64,000 nt of DNA, from the NCBI RefSeq assembly GCF_024362695.1, contig NC_065406.1, positions 9,548,001 to 9,612,000 on the forward strand, given 5' to 3'. The translations under genes and the position numbers were made by a program. Position 1 is the stretch's first letter; each line of letters starts with the position of its first letter. This document shows, piece by piece, positions 1 to 15,000 of the stretch. This DNA comes from Pectinophora gossypiella (taxonomy: Eukaryota > Arthropoda > Insecta > Lepidoptera > Gelechiidae). The notes under the pieces are model-generated. The model saw only the letters and a program-made list of their open reading frames with translations. It had not been told where the DNA came from and searched no databases.

Positions 1-45
1 TGATTGAAATTTCTAATTGACCTTCACCAGCTGCACTGGCGTCCA
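1..45 (-). CDS. jbug: Filamin exon w14: repeat E, truncated by window edge
   Basis: At least 45 bp, phase 1 in, open at base 1. It encodes V (split codon)-DASAAGEGQLEISI, an excellent match to the filamin strand after the repeat opener. Acceptor is tttacaatttcag at bases 46-58. Phase fits w13 (G plus TG gives Val). The exon continues left of the window. Confidence 0.85.
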
Positions 46-3000
46 CTGAAATTGTAAATTAAAAAATGTAAGAGTTAGATAAATAGTGGGTAAAATATAG
101 AGTCCACATGGTATCCAAAACCGTGATTCAGAGGAAAACATGCCTCATAATATAGCATTGGTTATTTTTGACACGAAGATATAGGCATGGCAACAGGTGA
201 TCAGTTTGTTGCTCATATTTATAAATAGTCTATCATGCCGGAAAGGACACCTGTCTCTTAGCCGGCTAACAAACGTCGAGGAAGAAAAGCAGCTAGACGT
301 GTTTCACCTATGTTATTTATTCACTCCCAGAATACAATGGCCCCGATTCCTGCAGACACCCCCTAATTTTATTTTAAATTATATCTGTCATTTTCTTATC
401 TGCTGAAAAGTAAAGGGACGGGTGATTGACAACTGTTAATTTTAAAATGAGTGAATAATCCGGCCGAATAAAATATGCATCTCGATGGTATGCAACCCGT
501 TTAACGTGTGCTGTCACCTGAATTCTGTGGGATTATTGGCCAATATAAATATTTAGGAGGGTTTTTAAAATTTCTGTCTAAAATTGACGTGTGTTCTATA
601 AATTTTATGCCTGTCGATTACGCGTCCCTTTCCTTTTCGGCGGATAAGAAAATGACAGGTATAACTTAAAATAAAATTAGATGATGTTACTGGAATCGAC
701 ACCAATATAAAAATAAAACTTAATCATTATTTACCTCTAAACTGGCACTGTTGTCCGACGACGGCGTTACCGACATCAGTGACCTTGATAAGGCTGGCGT
801 CATACACCTTGGCTACCAGCGGCCCTGCAGCCAGTTTGTCTTCGGCGATAGACACGTCAATAAGATGCGTGCCAACTTCCTCGGGCGTAAACTCTATGCG
901 GTATACACCGGGACGTTCCGCCACGTCCAGAACTCGTGACGTCACTGGCCTGCGAGACGGGGCCGTCACTGTTACGCCCACCTGCAAATTAGATCATTGT
1001 TTTACACGTCTTTTTTATCTTTATTTTTAATACAGGGGGGTTAAAAAGGTCACATAGAAGCAATTCATCTAAAAAAGAGGCTTTTTGACATTTGTTTGCA
1101 TTGCGCAAATGTCAAATTACAATATTGCTTTTATAGATGAATTGTTTTGATGTGGCCTTTTTAACCCCCAGTACTTGCTTGGTACAAGCATGAAGACCAT
1201 GTAGTTAGGAACTGTTATGGGAAACTTAAACGTGATTTGTGGTAGATTATTCATGTGGGACATATACTACTTTCTTGGAAAAATATGATCGTTATCACCC
1301 GGTGAAAATTATGTCAATAAGTATAGCATGTTGGGCCCGGTGGGAGCGAGTCTCGGACGTCTCTCGTCTAAGGGGATTGATTACGTTTGAAAAGTGGTCC
1401 CGAGTGGACTGATAGGGATAAGGGCTGATAGGGATACGGGTTGATAGGGATAAGGGTTGATAGGGATCATGGTTGAAAGAGATAAGGGCTTATAGGGATG
1501 AGGGCTGATAGGGATATGGGTTGATAGGGATAAGGGTTGATACGGATAAGGGCTGAAAGAGGGAAATCGTCGGTCACACCTCGCCGGTGGGGTCTCGGAG
1601 TCGGGGTGCAGAAATAATGACTTATCATGCAAATAAAAGAACGTAACATGCTTGTATGGAAGATATAACATGTGTGGCTAAATAGCGACGTGAATTGTGA
1701 GAAAAGATAAGGCACGAGATTCAATGTTGAGTTGTCAGGAAAAGTTCTTGAGATTGTATTAAGATTTGGTGTGTTATTGTTTTTAACGTTAGGTAGCGTT
1801 AAATACCTATTCGCAATATTCTTAGGTATGCAAACGTTATTATATTGACTAACAGTTTAATTATGTTTATATATAGGTATTAAAAACCTAAGCTTGCCGT
1901 GGTTTGCTTGTTATAGAGCCATTAACGTACATAACTATACGTGTATGTGTACACATTCCAGTATGTAATTACATATCTACTAATACTGTCGTGTTATTAA
2001 TCGAAGATATTATGTAATTTATAGTGAATTTAAACAAGTCCAACCCGCAGTGGAGCAGCGGTTGATTGAGAGGAGGCTTATGCCCGGCAGGGGAACGTAT
2101 CCAGGCTGTTTATGTTATTTAAACAAGTCACTTCTTTTTTCTTTTTGAATTTTTGGCCTGGTTACAAAGACCTTTAGGCCAACAAGTCACTTCTCCAAGA
2201 AAACGGAGTCAAGAGTTCTGCAGACACTTTCGGATGTTTTTGGTCTAACTAAAAAGTACTATACTAAGTAATGTAACGTTTGTCTGTTTTTTTTTCTCGT
2301 TTCTTTTGATGGTAAATTCGAAGAGGAATGCAGTTCCGTAGTATCGTAGTGTGAGAAAATACAAACTGAAAATAAAGCAGCGCCATCTACCGATCACTCA
2401 ATACAACCACATTTCAACCACCTACTGTATGAGAGCTATGTTTCGAGATGACCAATAGGTTCGCAGTACCTCATTCTTGCTAAAGGTGGCAGTGCCTGGC
2501 GCGGTAGATATCTCGAAGACAGCTGGCACCCTGGCCGGGATGAGCCGCGTAGGCTCCCCGCCGCCTCCGCCCGCGGGGCCCGCCATCACCTCGACCGTCC
2601 ACGGAGATCCTGAAACAATCATTGCTTTTATTAACACATATATTATTAGTAGCAGTTTTAAAATGCCTATTTTACATATTAGGAAGGACATGTTCAGGCC
2701 TTGAAAGAAGCCATAACCATAATGACTGATTGTAAATGTATGTTACGTGATCATTTGGGATTGTTTTCCTCCAGGCCTTGCGTTAATGAAAGCGATGCAT
2801 CGCCTAGGTACCCTAAAAGTGGTCTAGACATTTATAATTGTTCATTTTTCTTATTTTACACATAAGAAGCTATAAGTAAGTATACAAACAAAGGACTATA
2901 CAAGTGCAACAAAAGGTGGACTTATCTCTAAGAGAGATCTCCCTCTTGACAGGAAAATACGTCCGGTAAGATTGTCTGAAAGTGACTGCTACTTAGCAAA

Positions 3001-6000
3001 AGGACACGTATTTTTCTTGTATTTTCCGTGTATTGTCTTGTAAACTTAATATTATATTTTTATTTGTAAGCTATCACGTATATTTTATATGCATAATGCG
3101 TGTGTTCTGTTAGGTACACCAGCAGGGTTGGGATTGCATAATGCATTATAACTTAGGACTCCTAATTCCTTTCCTAAGGAGTCCAATAAAAGGGCTGCAA
3201 GATATCTTTCGATGAATTGTTACCTAAATAGGCAGTATGAATGAGTATGAGTACGGATATCAGAAATCAGAATCATTTATTCAACGTAATTAGGTATCAT
3301 AGATAAACTTGTTAAAGGTCAATTTAACATTTTTGATTCTACGTCATTTCGCTAGGTGTTATGTTATGGCTGAGAAGATCAATCAATCAATAATTTTTAG
3401 GGTGAGAAGAGAGCTAGATTCAAAACGCATACACACATACACGCCTATTTCCCACCGGGGTAAGCAGAAAGTATCCACTTGCTTCGATCCTACGACACTA
3501 ATTCTCTTGCTTCCTCCACATGCATCAATTGTTTCATACACGCATGCCGGTTCAGAGTACTAAACTGAAACCTAACACGTTTTCGCCGCCATCTAGTGCT
3601 TAAATTCGTGTAATCGACTGTGGCTTGAATATTTAGGGGCTGCAGACGACAACTCTGCTCCGGTCTATAATTCGGTTTGCCTTGGGCAAATTTGATCGAA
3701 GTTTCAGAAAATATTTGAACAATCGTTTAAACTGTTTAACCAAAGCGGAAGCGAAGAATGATAGAATAATATTATTCTCTCCGCATCCCATCGCGACATT
3801 TACTGTTTTACTTTATGTTTGTTACTTTTTTTAAATGTAATCGGCCCAGTTACAATGTAGGTAAGTAGGCATCCACTTGTAAAATGTTACATACTGCGAC
3901 CTATTGTTAAAGATGTGTGTTACAACATAAAAATTTCGCGATGGTGTCAACGTAACATAGGCATACCTAATGAAAAACATACTAAAACAGCAATACAGAG
4001 GCAATAGTAATTTGCCTAAAACTTGCAGCTACTTTTAATAAGTACTTTAAAATGTTAGATAGAAAAGAATCGATCGGCCTTAAATCGACAAATACTCACT
4101 GTGCTAATAATGAACGTCACAACGCTAGCCTACGTTCTTTGACAGATCTAATTTTTAGCGCGCTGGTGCTAATTCCTGTAAACACCATCTAATTTTATTT
4201 TAAGTTATATCTGTCATTTTCCTATCCGCCGAAAAGGAAAGGGACGGGTAATCGACAAGCATAAAATTTATGGAACACACGTCAATTTTAAGCACAAATC
4301 TAAAACAGCCGTCTAAAAATTTTACACCAGTCAATAACCCGACACAGTTAAGTAGACAGCACGTCAAACGGATTGCATACCAGCGACGTACCGTTTGATT
4401 CGCCCGGGTTATTCATTCATTTACTCATTCTTCCTAAAATTAAGAGCTGTGAATCATCCGTCCCTTTCCTTTTCGACGGATATGAAAATGACGGATATAA
4501 CTTAAAATAAAATTAGGCGGTGTCTGCAGGAATCGGGGCCATTGACACTATTGTAAAATGTTACCTTATTGAAATATAATCACTTATTATACTGAACTGG
4601 TCATTCTATTTAATAATACTTAGATACTTCCCTGTTAAGGCAAATATGATGAACTGAATTTTGATGCTAATTTACCACTCTACACGGAAATGATTTCCTA
4701 AGACACATTAAATCGAAAATCGGGTTTTCAAGTAGGTACCATGCATTTACCGTCTTTAGTGGGACAGGTATTCAAATCAGTACCTACGCGTGAGTAAACG
4801 CCTAAGACTAGATCAGAACCGGTATAAAATAATTAGTGCGGTAATGTTCGCATTGCGTAAATCCAGGCTAACTTTGACGATCAATCAGCGAGGGAAATAG
4901 CTCATAATGACATACCACAACTTGCTGCGATTGTAAATATAGTTTATGTGATAATCGCATGCAGATTGTTCAGACTTTTTAGTTGAATTTTTCGTAATAG
5001 ATCACTGAAAATAGACGTATTTTGGACTCAAATTTACTCTTTAGATACTTTGTTTAATTAAAAGTTTTAAAGAATGGAAATGATTCCACGAATATTTTAC
5101 CATTTTACAAACCTAACGATTGAACTTTTTAGTAAGTAATTATCCACGAAACTCGTTTAGGCACTGTAACAAAGTGTAATGTAAGGAACAATTTTATAAA
5201 AATCATAATTACACTCTTTCGCAACAAGTCTTTTAACAGGCGGAGAACAAAAAGTTTATATAAAAGTAACAATTCGGCACGGTGCGGAATATTTCTCAAA
5301 CTTTCTAAGTGTTTCTCCAAATGGTTTATGTTATACGATGACCAATCACTTTTATTTCTGTCATCACTTTACGGTTAGTGTTTCTTATGTCGTTATATCT
5401 TTTTTACTAAGTACTTATAGTCGCTAATAGTCTGTTAAGTTTTATTGCATTTCTTTACAAGTTATTTTACTTTATGGTCGTTATTAAATTAAAAAAAGAA
5501 TAGCGCTCAAGAAGCGGGCGTGTTGCTACTAATATTATGTACTTAGTTTTGTTTCTTTGTTTTGCATAAACATGATTTATTGCGTGAAAGTAAACAGAAT
5601 TATAACCATTATGTTCGCAATTGCATTCGCATGTTTTTTTTATATAAAACAAATTTACATGTTTCATTGGTGACCATGCCTTCCAGGGCTCGTGCAATTA
5701 ACACATCTATTCGTGTACCATGGGGATTTTACGACCATTTTCAGTCCTTAATGGCAACAGCGGCCATCGATACGTGAAAATATTAATTAAAAATACAGGC
5801 TAAAACAGGCCAACAGAATTGGTTACGAAACTTCGCGACGGGTAACGATCGAGGTCGTTTGATTACTCGCAGAATTGACCCACTAACGTTATTTTCGGAT
5901 ATTGTACATTCAAATGCAGTGTCTCGAGTAACGCTTTTGAATGGAACAATAATGATTCTTTTTACAAAAAGTCTTTTATAAAAAATGTCGTACAACTGCT

Positions 6001-9000
6001 TTGTCAGGTACATTGAAGTCTGTGCTTTTTATTTTTTATCGATTACAATCTAAATAATGGCCAGTGTTGATGCGGCGTAAGGTGGAACATGCCTTAACCT
6101 AGGCGATGCCTTAATTATATAAATAATGAAAAGGCAAATCAAATATTCGGGTTGTACCGTTAATATTAATGATGATGATACTTATCTTTGCCCAACACAT
6201 TTTGAAAGCTAAAATAAATTTCATATCATCTTCAGACATTAACAATGTAGAAAGTTTGATTTTTCGATGTATTACAAGTCCTTTGTCCATGAACTTAAGA
6301 ATATCAAGTAATTTTAGTTGCAAATATATTACCTATGTAGCTTCATAGATAAAGTTATCTACTTAGATAATGTTGCGATAAGTTTAACCATAATCATTTG
6401 TAACAACGTTCATTCTGAATAACTAGGTACCTACAGAACAAGAAAATTGATCATCTTGAAAACCCATCATCATATCTGATGTCCGACCATACTCGTAAAA
6501 TACCTATTTGTATGTTTATCGAAGCTATAAAACGGACAACACAAACTAGAACGAGGAATAAATATACACGTAACCAGTGCAGCAGGTGAAAATACCTTAA
6601 AATATCACAGGTAACCACGGAACGGTATAACGCCAATCCACTGTCAACCTAAACACCTTTTACATACAATTTGAATTGAAGTGAAAGATTGATAAGGTTT
6701 TGCCGACGATTTCGCCGTAAAAAGCATTTAATCAAATGTAGTCTTTGAATTTACACGCGTACACCTATGTTTTTCATATAAAATCTAGATATGTAGATAA
6801 CGTAAAACTGAACAAACCTTTTTGAAACTATCAAGTTGATATGTTTTGATATATATAATATATTGACTCTATTATGTTTTGTACTGTCCGAATAGCCGCC
6901 TAGTGCTAACCTTCATTAAACTAACCGCCTTTCTCCATAACTCTATAATATGTATAGTTATTCTAGCATTCAGCTATATGTATACTACATACAAAAACTC
7001 ACACATATTTCTCATCAGGGTTAATAGAGACTATGGAATTCCATTTGTTTAACACAATTCTTTTGCTTCTATAATATGTATAACATTTTACACACGAAAA
7101 AATTTACATTTGCGCATATAAAAATAAGTTCGCAATGCAAACAAATGTCAAATAGCAATATTGCTTTCTCTTAGATGAATTGTTTCGATGTGGCCGTGAC
7201 CCCTCTAATAGTTTGAATTAATAATTAGTTTTAAAAACCAACAGAACTTTGTACCATGGCATCGCTACGTTTTATTCGGTCCCGGAATTTTCATTAGCAA
7301 CATAAATTGTTTTAAGAAGCCGCTTTCATAGCATTTTAAGAAGTAATCGCCCGAATATCACTTGACATAGGTAGCTTTTTTTTTGACGTGACTTATTGTA
7401 GATTTGCCGCAGATGGCATTAACTACTTGGGGAGCGCTGAAGGCTCACCCGGTACAACGTTTAAGACAACCAGCCTGTTGGGCGCGAACCTCGGCTCAGG
7501 GTGTCTTCTGAGAGGAAAAATATTTGAAAGAATTAATCGACCCTAGCGGGTCGATAGCGATAAACGCTGAATGAGGGAAATCGTCGACGCCGGCGGGGTC
7601 GGTATCGGGGTCCTGAAGTGTTTGGTGTCGCGAGCTGATTGGCTGCCTCTATGGCTAGGGACATAGGTAGCAATTACACTACGTCATATGGTTTTTGACG
7701 TTTGATAATTCAGTTACGATTTCATTATATAGGTTTCTTATCTTAATGATTCCTTTATAAATTTACTTTAACACAGCATAGGTGTACTCGGTGTCGGGTA
7801 CTTGATATACTCGTTATATATATCGAGTATTTGGCTTGGTTAACGTCTGTGGTATGTCGCAGGTATGCGTACCACCCTCGGTCAGTCCTACTGGTTTGTA
7901 CGTAACGGTGCAACGGACGACATGTAGTTGCTACAGGTAATGCAATTAATACAAGTAACGAGCTGCTATATATACCGTGAGGGTATATTTGCATGGTTTT
8001 GCTGTGACGCTCCGACATTGAGAGAGTTGTATCAGTAAAGGTGCGATTTACAACACATTCAGAAGAGTATATCCAGTGTTTTATAAAGGATAAAATATAT
8101 TTATTTACGGAAAAATGATTGGAAATTATTGTTTTTAAAACGTCTTTATACCCATTCCGGTACTATGAGCCGTGGTAGCCCAGTTATGAGCCATGGTACC
8201 CCAGTTGGTAGATCGCTTCCTCTCAGTTTGAGGTCGCAGGTTCGAATCCAGCACAGGCCTAAACCAATGATTGTCGGATTTGTTTTGGAATTCATGTTTG
8301 ATTCATGTTTTGGGCTAATTTTCCCTTCGTGGGTTGGAAGGTCAGACAGGCAGTCTTCAGGATAGGTAAGCGCGCTTAGTGAAAAACGGGATAATGCTAG
8401 GGAGATGATGATGAGTTAGGTGGACTCGAAGTCGCTCTATCATTTTAGTAATCACATAATGAAAGAAAATTAGGTACTTACCTACCTATAGTATTTTGAC
8501 CTATTCGGTAACATGGTTAATATGTAGCATGTTTTTGCTCATTAACGAGAACAACTTATTAACAAGTAAGTAGCTATATTAGTGTAAGGATAATTCCTCT
8601 TAGCAACGAAGAAACTGCAAGCAAAAAAGTTGTAATTCAAGTGCTTACTCTCGTAATTGGTCATATATCTTTAAAAATATATTTCCTGTTGATTGTATTA
8701 TTTCTCTACTGCACTATAGGCCCTTTAGTAAGTAGTTTTCGAAACCTGGTGGGGACATATCACAAAAATCGCTTTGTGGTCCTTAGTTTGGTTAGGACAT
8801 TAAAGGCTGATCATCTGATTGTCCGAAAGTAAGATGATCGCTGCTTCGGAAGGCACTTTAAGCCGTTGGTTCCGGGTACTACTTACTGATATAAAATAAT
8901 TGAAAGAAAGAAAGAAATGTTTATTATAAAGGGATACCACAGTAACAAATACAAAAGAATACACGGAATAACACATAACTTACAATCAAAACTCGCAAGA

Positions 9001-12000
9001 AAAACAATAATTTCAATTGCAATTGCGCAATTGTTACATGACCTACGTCTGGGGCCTTTCGCGCCTCAATAATAACTCTGAAACCAGGGTAGATGAGGTT
9101 GGTAATTCACCAAACAACCCACACGATAGTAGAAGAAGTAGACAGCCTAACATGAACTAAGTAGGTACTTACTATAGTATTTGTAGCAATGGTGGTGGTA
9201 TGTAGGTATTCTACTATCAGTTTACCGTTAATAGGTTAAACATAAACATTAAACACCTTACTTGGCGTTAAAACACAATATAAGAGGTGTGGTAAAAGGT
9301 TTAGAATCTCGATCGTTATGCGGGTTGGACGTGATGACTGGATAGAGAACTATCTTTATTCATTTATGTAACAATACATTCATAATAGGCAAACATATCG
9401 TCACTGGAAAGGCAAAATTACGTAAGCGCCAAAAGGCCATTTCGAGAAAAAGCCGTTTAAAGTTTCATTTTTTCGTTTTTTTATCATAACTTTTTACCCA
9501 ATTATCCAATTTAGATGATGTCAATGTAAGGTTACATTGTTTTTCAATTGTCTATGTCCAGCAATACATATCATAACAGTTGGATTGCTATTTTAGGATA
9601 TAGTGGCGCTTACGTAAAAATGACTTCAGTTTACAGTAAAGCAAATTTACTTAACCGCCATCTGGTTAAAATATTATTTGGAAGCAAAATTACTTACAGC
9701 TCTTACGACAATGCATACGAGAACGACAATATTTCTTTAAATATAATAATACTGTAATGTTAGCGAAGTAAAAGTTACTGTAACGATTTTTACACATCTG
9801 CTTTCATTATGTAAAAATTGCGTAAAAAGTGATCGATTGATTATGTCAGTTCACCAAAGATTCTTTAAAGTAAGTTTTTGTAATATCTTACATGGGTAAA
9901 AAGACGTAAGAGACAAATAATTATTCTTAATACCTCCTTAAATTACTTATTACTTCAATTGATTTATAAAAATAGCTATTAAAATACTGAAGTGCCAGAA
10001 ATAAAGTTTCATAAAATATAAATAATAGCGTACAACCCGTTATCTGTTTGTAAAAGTTTCTTTTTAACACTTTCAAAGACAGAACGTATACCGACGTTCT
10101 GATTCCAAGGTACTTCCTACTTATTATGAACCACCAATGACCCATGGTCTCTGTCCGTGAAAGGGTTAAACGGTTTTATTTAGCTAAACCCGTACGGTAT
10201 TTATTTGTATCAAAATTAGAAATTGCAATTTAAGTACCTTCCTGTTGTCAGATTGATCTGAAATTTGGTACACACCTTTAATTCCGATGTCAGTACAATA
10301 TAATAAAATCAATAACATTATAAATCTAAGATGGCAGCCGGTACATAATGGGGGATTACATATTTTTCAAACCCCCTCAATATGGGTATCAAATGTAATA
10401 GCTACACAAGTAGAATACTGTGATTATGTCAAAATTTAAAATCCAAGATGGCCGCCGTTCCAAAATAGCGGACTAGGTACATATTTTTCCACAACCCCCT
10501 CAATATGGGTATCAAATGATAGGACTACACTAGTAAAATACTGTCATTATGTCAAAATTTCAAATCCAAGATGGACGATATTACAAAATGACTGAAAGAA
10601 GGATGTTGCCCTTAATTTTGTCATTGGCATCCACCGTTCATAATATGCAGGGCAGCACAGTGGATCGCTGGGTAATGATGCCGCCGACGAACTGGCAAGG
10701 AGAGGATCAGACACCAGGGTATATGGACCCGAACCAATCCTGCCGATACCTTTCAGTCAGTTACGCTCGTGGCTACGGGACCATACCCAGCAACTACACA
10801 ACGACAGATGGGCACAGCTGCCCACATGCAGACAGTCGAAGGATATCATGCCTATGATATCCAATTCACTCGCCGACTGCTTCGCTTAAACCGCAATGAC
10901 CTCCGAATAGTAGTGGGCAGTATAACGGGTCACTGCCCACTCAACAAGCACCTATTTAACTTAGGAATAACGGACAGCCCACTTTGCAGAGGCTGTCTGG
11001 ACGCAGAAGAACCTGCCCCCCCATGTAATCCTGGAATGCACGGGATTGTCAGCACAACGGGTAAAAATCCTCAAAGGAATGGGGTCTCTCCGCGAAACCT
11101 GTGAAATCCCCAGGAGGCTTCTGAGCTTCTGGAAGGAGATAGGTTGGCTTACGTAGTCAACAATTACACGCATAATGGGCCACCTTAGAGTCTAAATGCG
11201 GAAAACAGAGCCCACTAACATAACATATGCAGGGCAGCACAGTCGACCATGCAGTAGTATATTTGGGCTCAAAATTGTTTGAATTAGGACAAGCATACGT
11301 GCCTCTAAGTCAAGTCAAGTCTCTGGAAGGGTCAAGTCTTTTTAATTCCTCAATATTTTTTTAATTCCTCAATAATTCCCCTTATTGTTTTTCAAAGTAT
11401 TTACCACGAAGTTTAATACACTTTTCCATTCGCTCGAACCAGGTATTATTTAACATTTATTCCACTCCAAAGTAGAGGTGTTCAAAATGGCTGACTTGAA
11501 AGCGTTGGCCGCTTCTTCACCGCACTGGAACCTTTGACCGCGAAGAGTTTCTTTTTTAATTTTATGAAATGTAAAGAAATCATTGGAGCTTAGGTCAGGA
11601 CTGTATGGAGGATGGTCAAGAATTTCTACGTTTTCCTGCTTCAAATAATCGTTTGACGAGCGGTGTGTGAGCTTGCGTTGTCATGGTGCAGCATACTGCA
11701 CCCCTGCGCATCATCATGCGTCGCTTTGGGTTAGATTTTCGAAGTTCGGCGATGTCTTGTGGTAAACAAATTGAGGTATACCAATCCGCATTAACCGTCC
11801 AACGATCTTCAAGTGCAATTGTCGCAACATGACCGATTTTCTCCACGAAGGTAGCCACCATCTTCTTTGAAGTGCTTCGAGAGCGAACAACTTTAGTCGG
11901 CTTTGACTCGTTTTGGAAGACCCAAACTGTGGATTGTTGTTTGGAATCAGGATAATAGCATAAATCCAAGATTCGTCACCACTGATGATGTGGTACACGT

Positions 12001-15000
12001 GATTTGACTCTCCTCGGCTGAACCTTGAAGAGTTTTCTTACACCATCTGACGCGGGCTACCTTATGATCGTCAGAAAATGCGGGATGTAACGGCAAACTA
12101 GTTTCCTCAGACCAAGTGCGTCATGCAATATCGTTTAAATGGTTGTCCCTGAAATGCCTAATAAAGACAACTAATCCTCAAAAATCGTCATGTGACATAC
12201 CGAGAATAGAGATTCATTTTCGGACGTGACCTGACAGATTCAAACCAACGCTGTGACTAAGCAATTGCATTAATCCTAATGCTTTCAATTGTTTTGATAT
12301 TCGAAATTCCAACAAATTTGAATTTTGAGTTCTCAATTCAAAATTGGCGCTAAATATGCAAATGACAGAACTTAAAAAGTATAACAAAGTCGCTTTTTCT
12401 GTCCCTATATCCCTATGTACGCTTAAATCTTTAAAATTGCGCAACGGATTTTGATGCAATTTTCTTTAATAGATAGAGTGATTCAAGAGGAAAGTTTATA
12501 GGTATGTATAATAACATCCAATAAATAGTGTAGAAATACTGTTATTTTTGAGGATTTTAATGTGAATATGTCGTAAATAATTTCATTTTTCCTCAGCATT
12601 GCACTCGAGCAAAGCCGGGTGGGTCGCTAATAAATTATAAAATCAATTCTAAAATAGTTTTACTTTTAGATCTATTGTTAAAAAAATAACTTCCTGGGAA
12701 ACTTACTGCTAGCCCACAAACTTGCTTAATAACAGCATAAAAATGCGAAGGCAAATTTACGTACACGCCTTACTTATTCTAAATACTGTAAGTCAAAATT
12801 ACTTATTCGCCATTCACTGCATAAACATGCTAAGACATTTTCTTCTTATACGCCTTACTTATTTTAAAAGCTGTAAATAAAAATGACTTATAAATAGTCT
12901 ATTTTTTATTTTCAGTAGTTCAAAATTACTAATAAAATGATACTTTTCAAACTAAAGAATGCCAAATTTACTTAAAGTTAATATGTAGTTATTATATAGG
13001 AACACAATATTACTTATACACCAGTCACGAAAAAAACACCAAAATCTTGTCGTTTAAGAAACTGGAATTGAAAAAAGTCAACTATTTTTAAATTTACGTA
13101 AGCGCCAAAAAAGTGCTCGTATCGCAATGCTACCCAGACAGATCGACGCAGAATGAAACGCTGATTCCGAATATATAAAAAACCCAAAATACCTATTTTG
13201 GCGCTTACGTAATTTTGCCTTTCCAGTGACGATATAATGAATAAGATTTGAAATTACACTATTTATTTGATGCAGTCCAAAATAACCTGGAACCTGACAG
13301 AGGGCAGCAGTAACTGTCAGTATAATTTAGAGGCGGAGGACAGGAGTTCTTGTACGGCTTTGAAATAGACTACTCTGGGCGCCTTCCCACTCGCGTCAGA
13401 CAGAGTCTGCGGGGAAGAAGGCAAAAGGGAAACCACTGCCCTATTTTTCTCTAAAAAGTAACATGGAGAATGCTATACCTACAAGAAGCGTGGGTCATAA
13501 ATTAGTGATGCGTCCAAATTATTCTATTTACATCGAACATGGATATCAAGATTATATTAACTTTTCAATTCTATAATTATTATAATAATATTACATAAAA
13601 TGAATACCTAGCTGTCGAGATTAAAATATAGTTAAGTATTAGTCGGATATTATTAACATAAATTATAAAGAGAAGGCCTACCGCATATAACGGTGGTCGG
13701 TTGCTCCAAAAAGTTAAGTAAATATATTAAAGAAAACCGTTTGTATTAATCCGAATGTCATTTCAAACTATTTGTATTCATAAACTTTCTTAAAGATACG
13801 CCAACAGGTGTGGGAAGATCTTGAAGAATGAAGACAGATATTGCATTTAATGCAGGAATATACGTAATATATAATTAAGTACTTACAATGAAATATAACA
13901 ACTTTATACCCCTATTGGTGTCGGCAGTGACCAGGACACAACTACCAAATAGATATGATTGCAACAAAATGTATCACTGTCTTATCGATGTGTAAAACTT
14001 ATATGGGTTCGTACTCTATATAATATATTTTTTATAAAGTTATGCAAAGTGCGAACGGACCGTTTCTCAGACTTTAATCAATATATTGTAACTAAATCGC
14101 ACTATACAGAATCTTGTGGCTATTCACTACTTTCTTTAACTCTATATGTGTCTTTCGAAAACCAAATCTTTCGACCGGTTTTAGGGAATTCGATTTAAAA
14201 ATCCCATACAGCACAATATTAATGAAATTTCTACTTCGTGACTGTTCGACGAGGTAACGGTATGGTGGAGTAAGTAATAACTACGTTGGCCACTCTATAA
14301 CTGATGGGCTTGTAAAGCCTACCTTTGTGGGAAACCATTGGAAATTCAACGTGGCTACGAGTTATGATTAATTACACCATGTTACTAGCTTTGTAACTGT
14401 CATGTACATTGTATAATATTATATCGTTTCGATCTTCTAATAGCGTATGAAATATTTGTGTTAAATTATTAGTTGTCTAACTTAGTTAATAGTAAGTAGC
14501 TGATTTTATTTTTGTTTTTATAGCACTTACCAGTGCTTAGGGAAACTCACAAAGAGGAAATTTAAATCGAAAAAAATGCTGTCTCAGATGGGACAAGTCC
14601 CATGCGGGTTCAAGAACCCCAGGTCTTTTCAAGCCGGGGCGACCATGTTAACCATTACACCACCGGGGGCCTGTTTAATAAAACTTACAATTGTAAATTA
14701 CAACGACAATTTGGTGTTCATTACGTAGCTAATTTGAAACTGCAAAATATTTGTGATCACACACTCCGCAATGTACATCAAATTGTCATTGTAATTTACA
14801 ATTGTAAGTTTTATTAAACAGGCCTCGGGTCTTCCTCCTGTCCATGCGGATTGACAAGAGCTGCGGGTTCAAGGTCCGTCCGATTCAAATTTTCTCTTTG
14901 TTAATAGTATCTGTTAAAAGCTGTCTCTTAAAAGCTTGTGGCCTCGTCTACCCCAATAAGGATTATGCGCAGGAGTCCTTCGATACGAGTAGTGTGTGAG

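Larger units (their letters stand above)
982..2469 (-). other. Intron w12-w13
   Basis: 1,488 bp holding a fold-back element (1036-1169), a 16-bp minisatellite (1409-1561) inside a retroposon-F-like remnant (about 1330-1615) and a SINE tail (2038-2119). Otherwise AT-rich with nothing recognised. Confidence 0.8.
9395..13235. mobile_element. 3.84-kb TIR DNA transposon, nested insertions inside
   Basis: The 40-bp ends are perfect inverted repeats: left starts atatcgtcactggaaaggca, right ends tgcctttccagtgacgatat; arms are 9395-9434 and 13196-13235. Both subterminal regions carry scattered variants of gcaaaattacgtaagcgcc (left near 9605, 9645, 9683; right near 12750, 12795, 13092), probably transposase sites (inference). 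No transposase matching these ends is recognised. The interior is filled by a tandem repeat (10323-10572), a LINE fragment (10655-11160) and a mariner (11450-12110). Superfamily unassigned; the atat at each tip could include the target duplication. Confidence 0.75.

Noticed and set aside
1381..1724. Open frames with YPYQPxSLS-like repeats on the minus strand
   Set aside because: They are translations of the 16-bp minisatellite; since 16 is not a multiple of 3, all frames cycle through the same peptide. No start context or splice support.
10549..11104. Two overlapping plus-strand open frames as a new gene
   Set aside because: They are out-of-frame and frameshifted parts of a LINE RNase H/C-terminal region; the correct frame gives GNDAADELARRGSDT.
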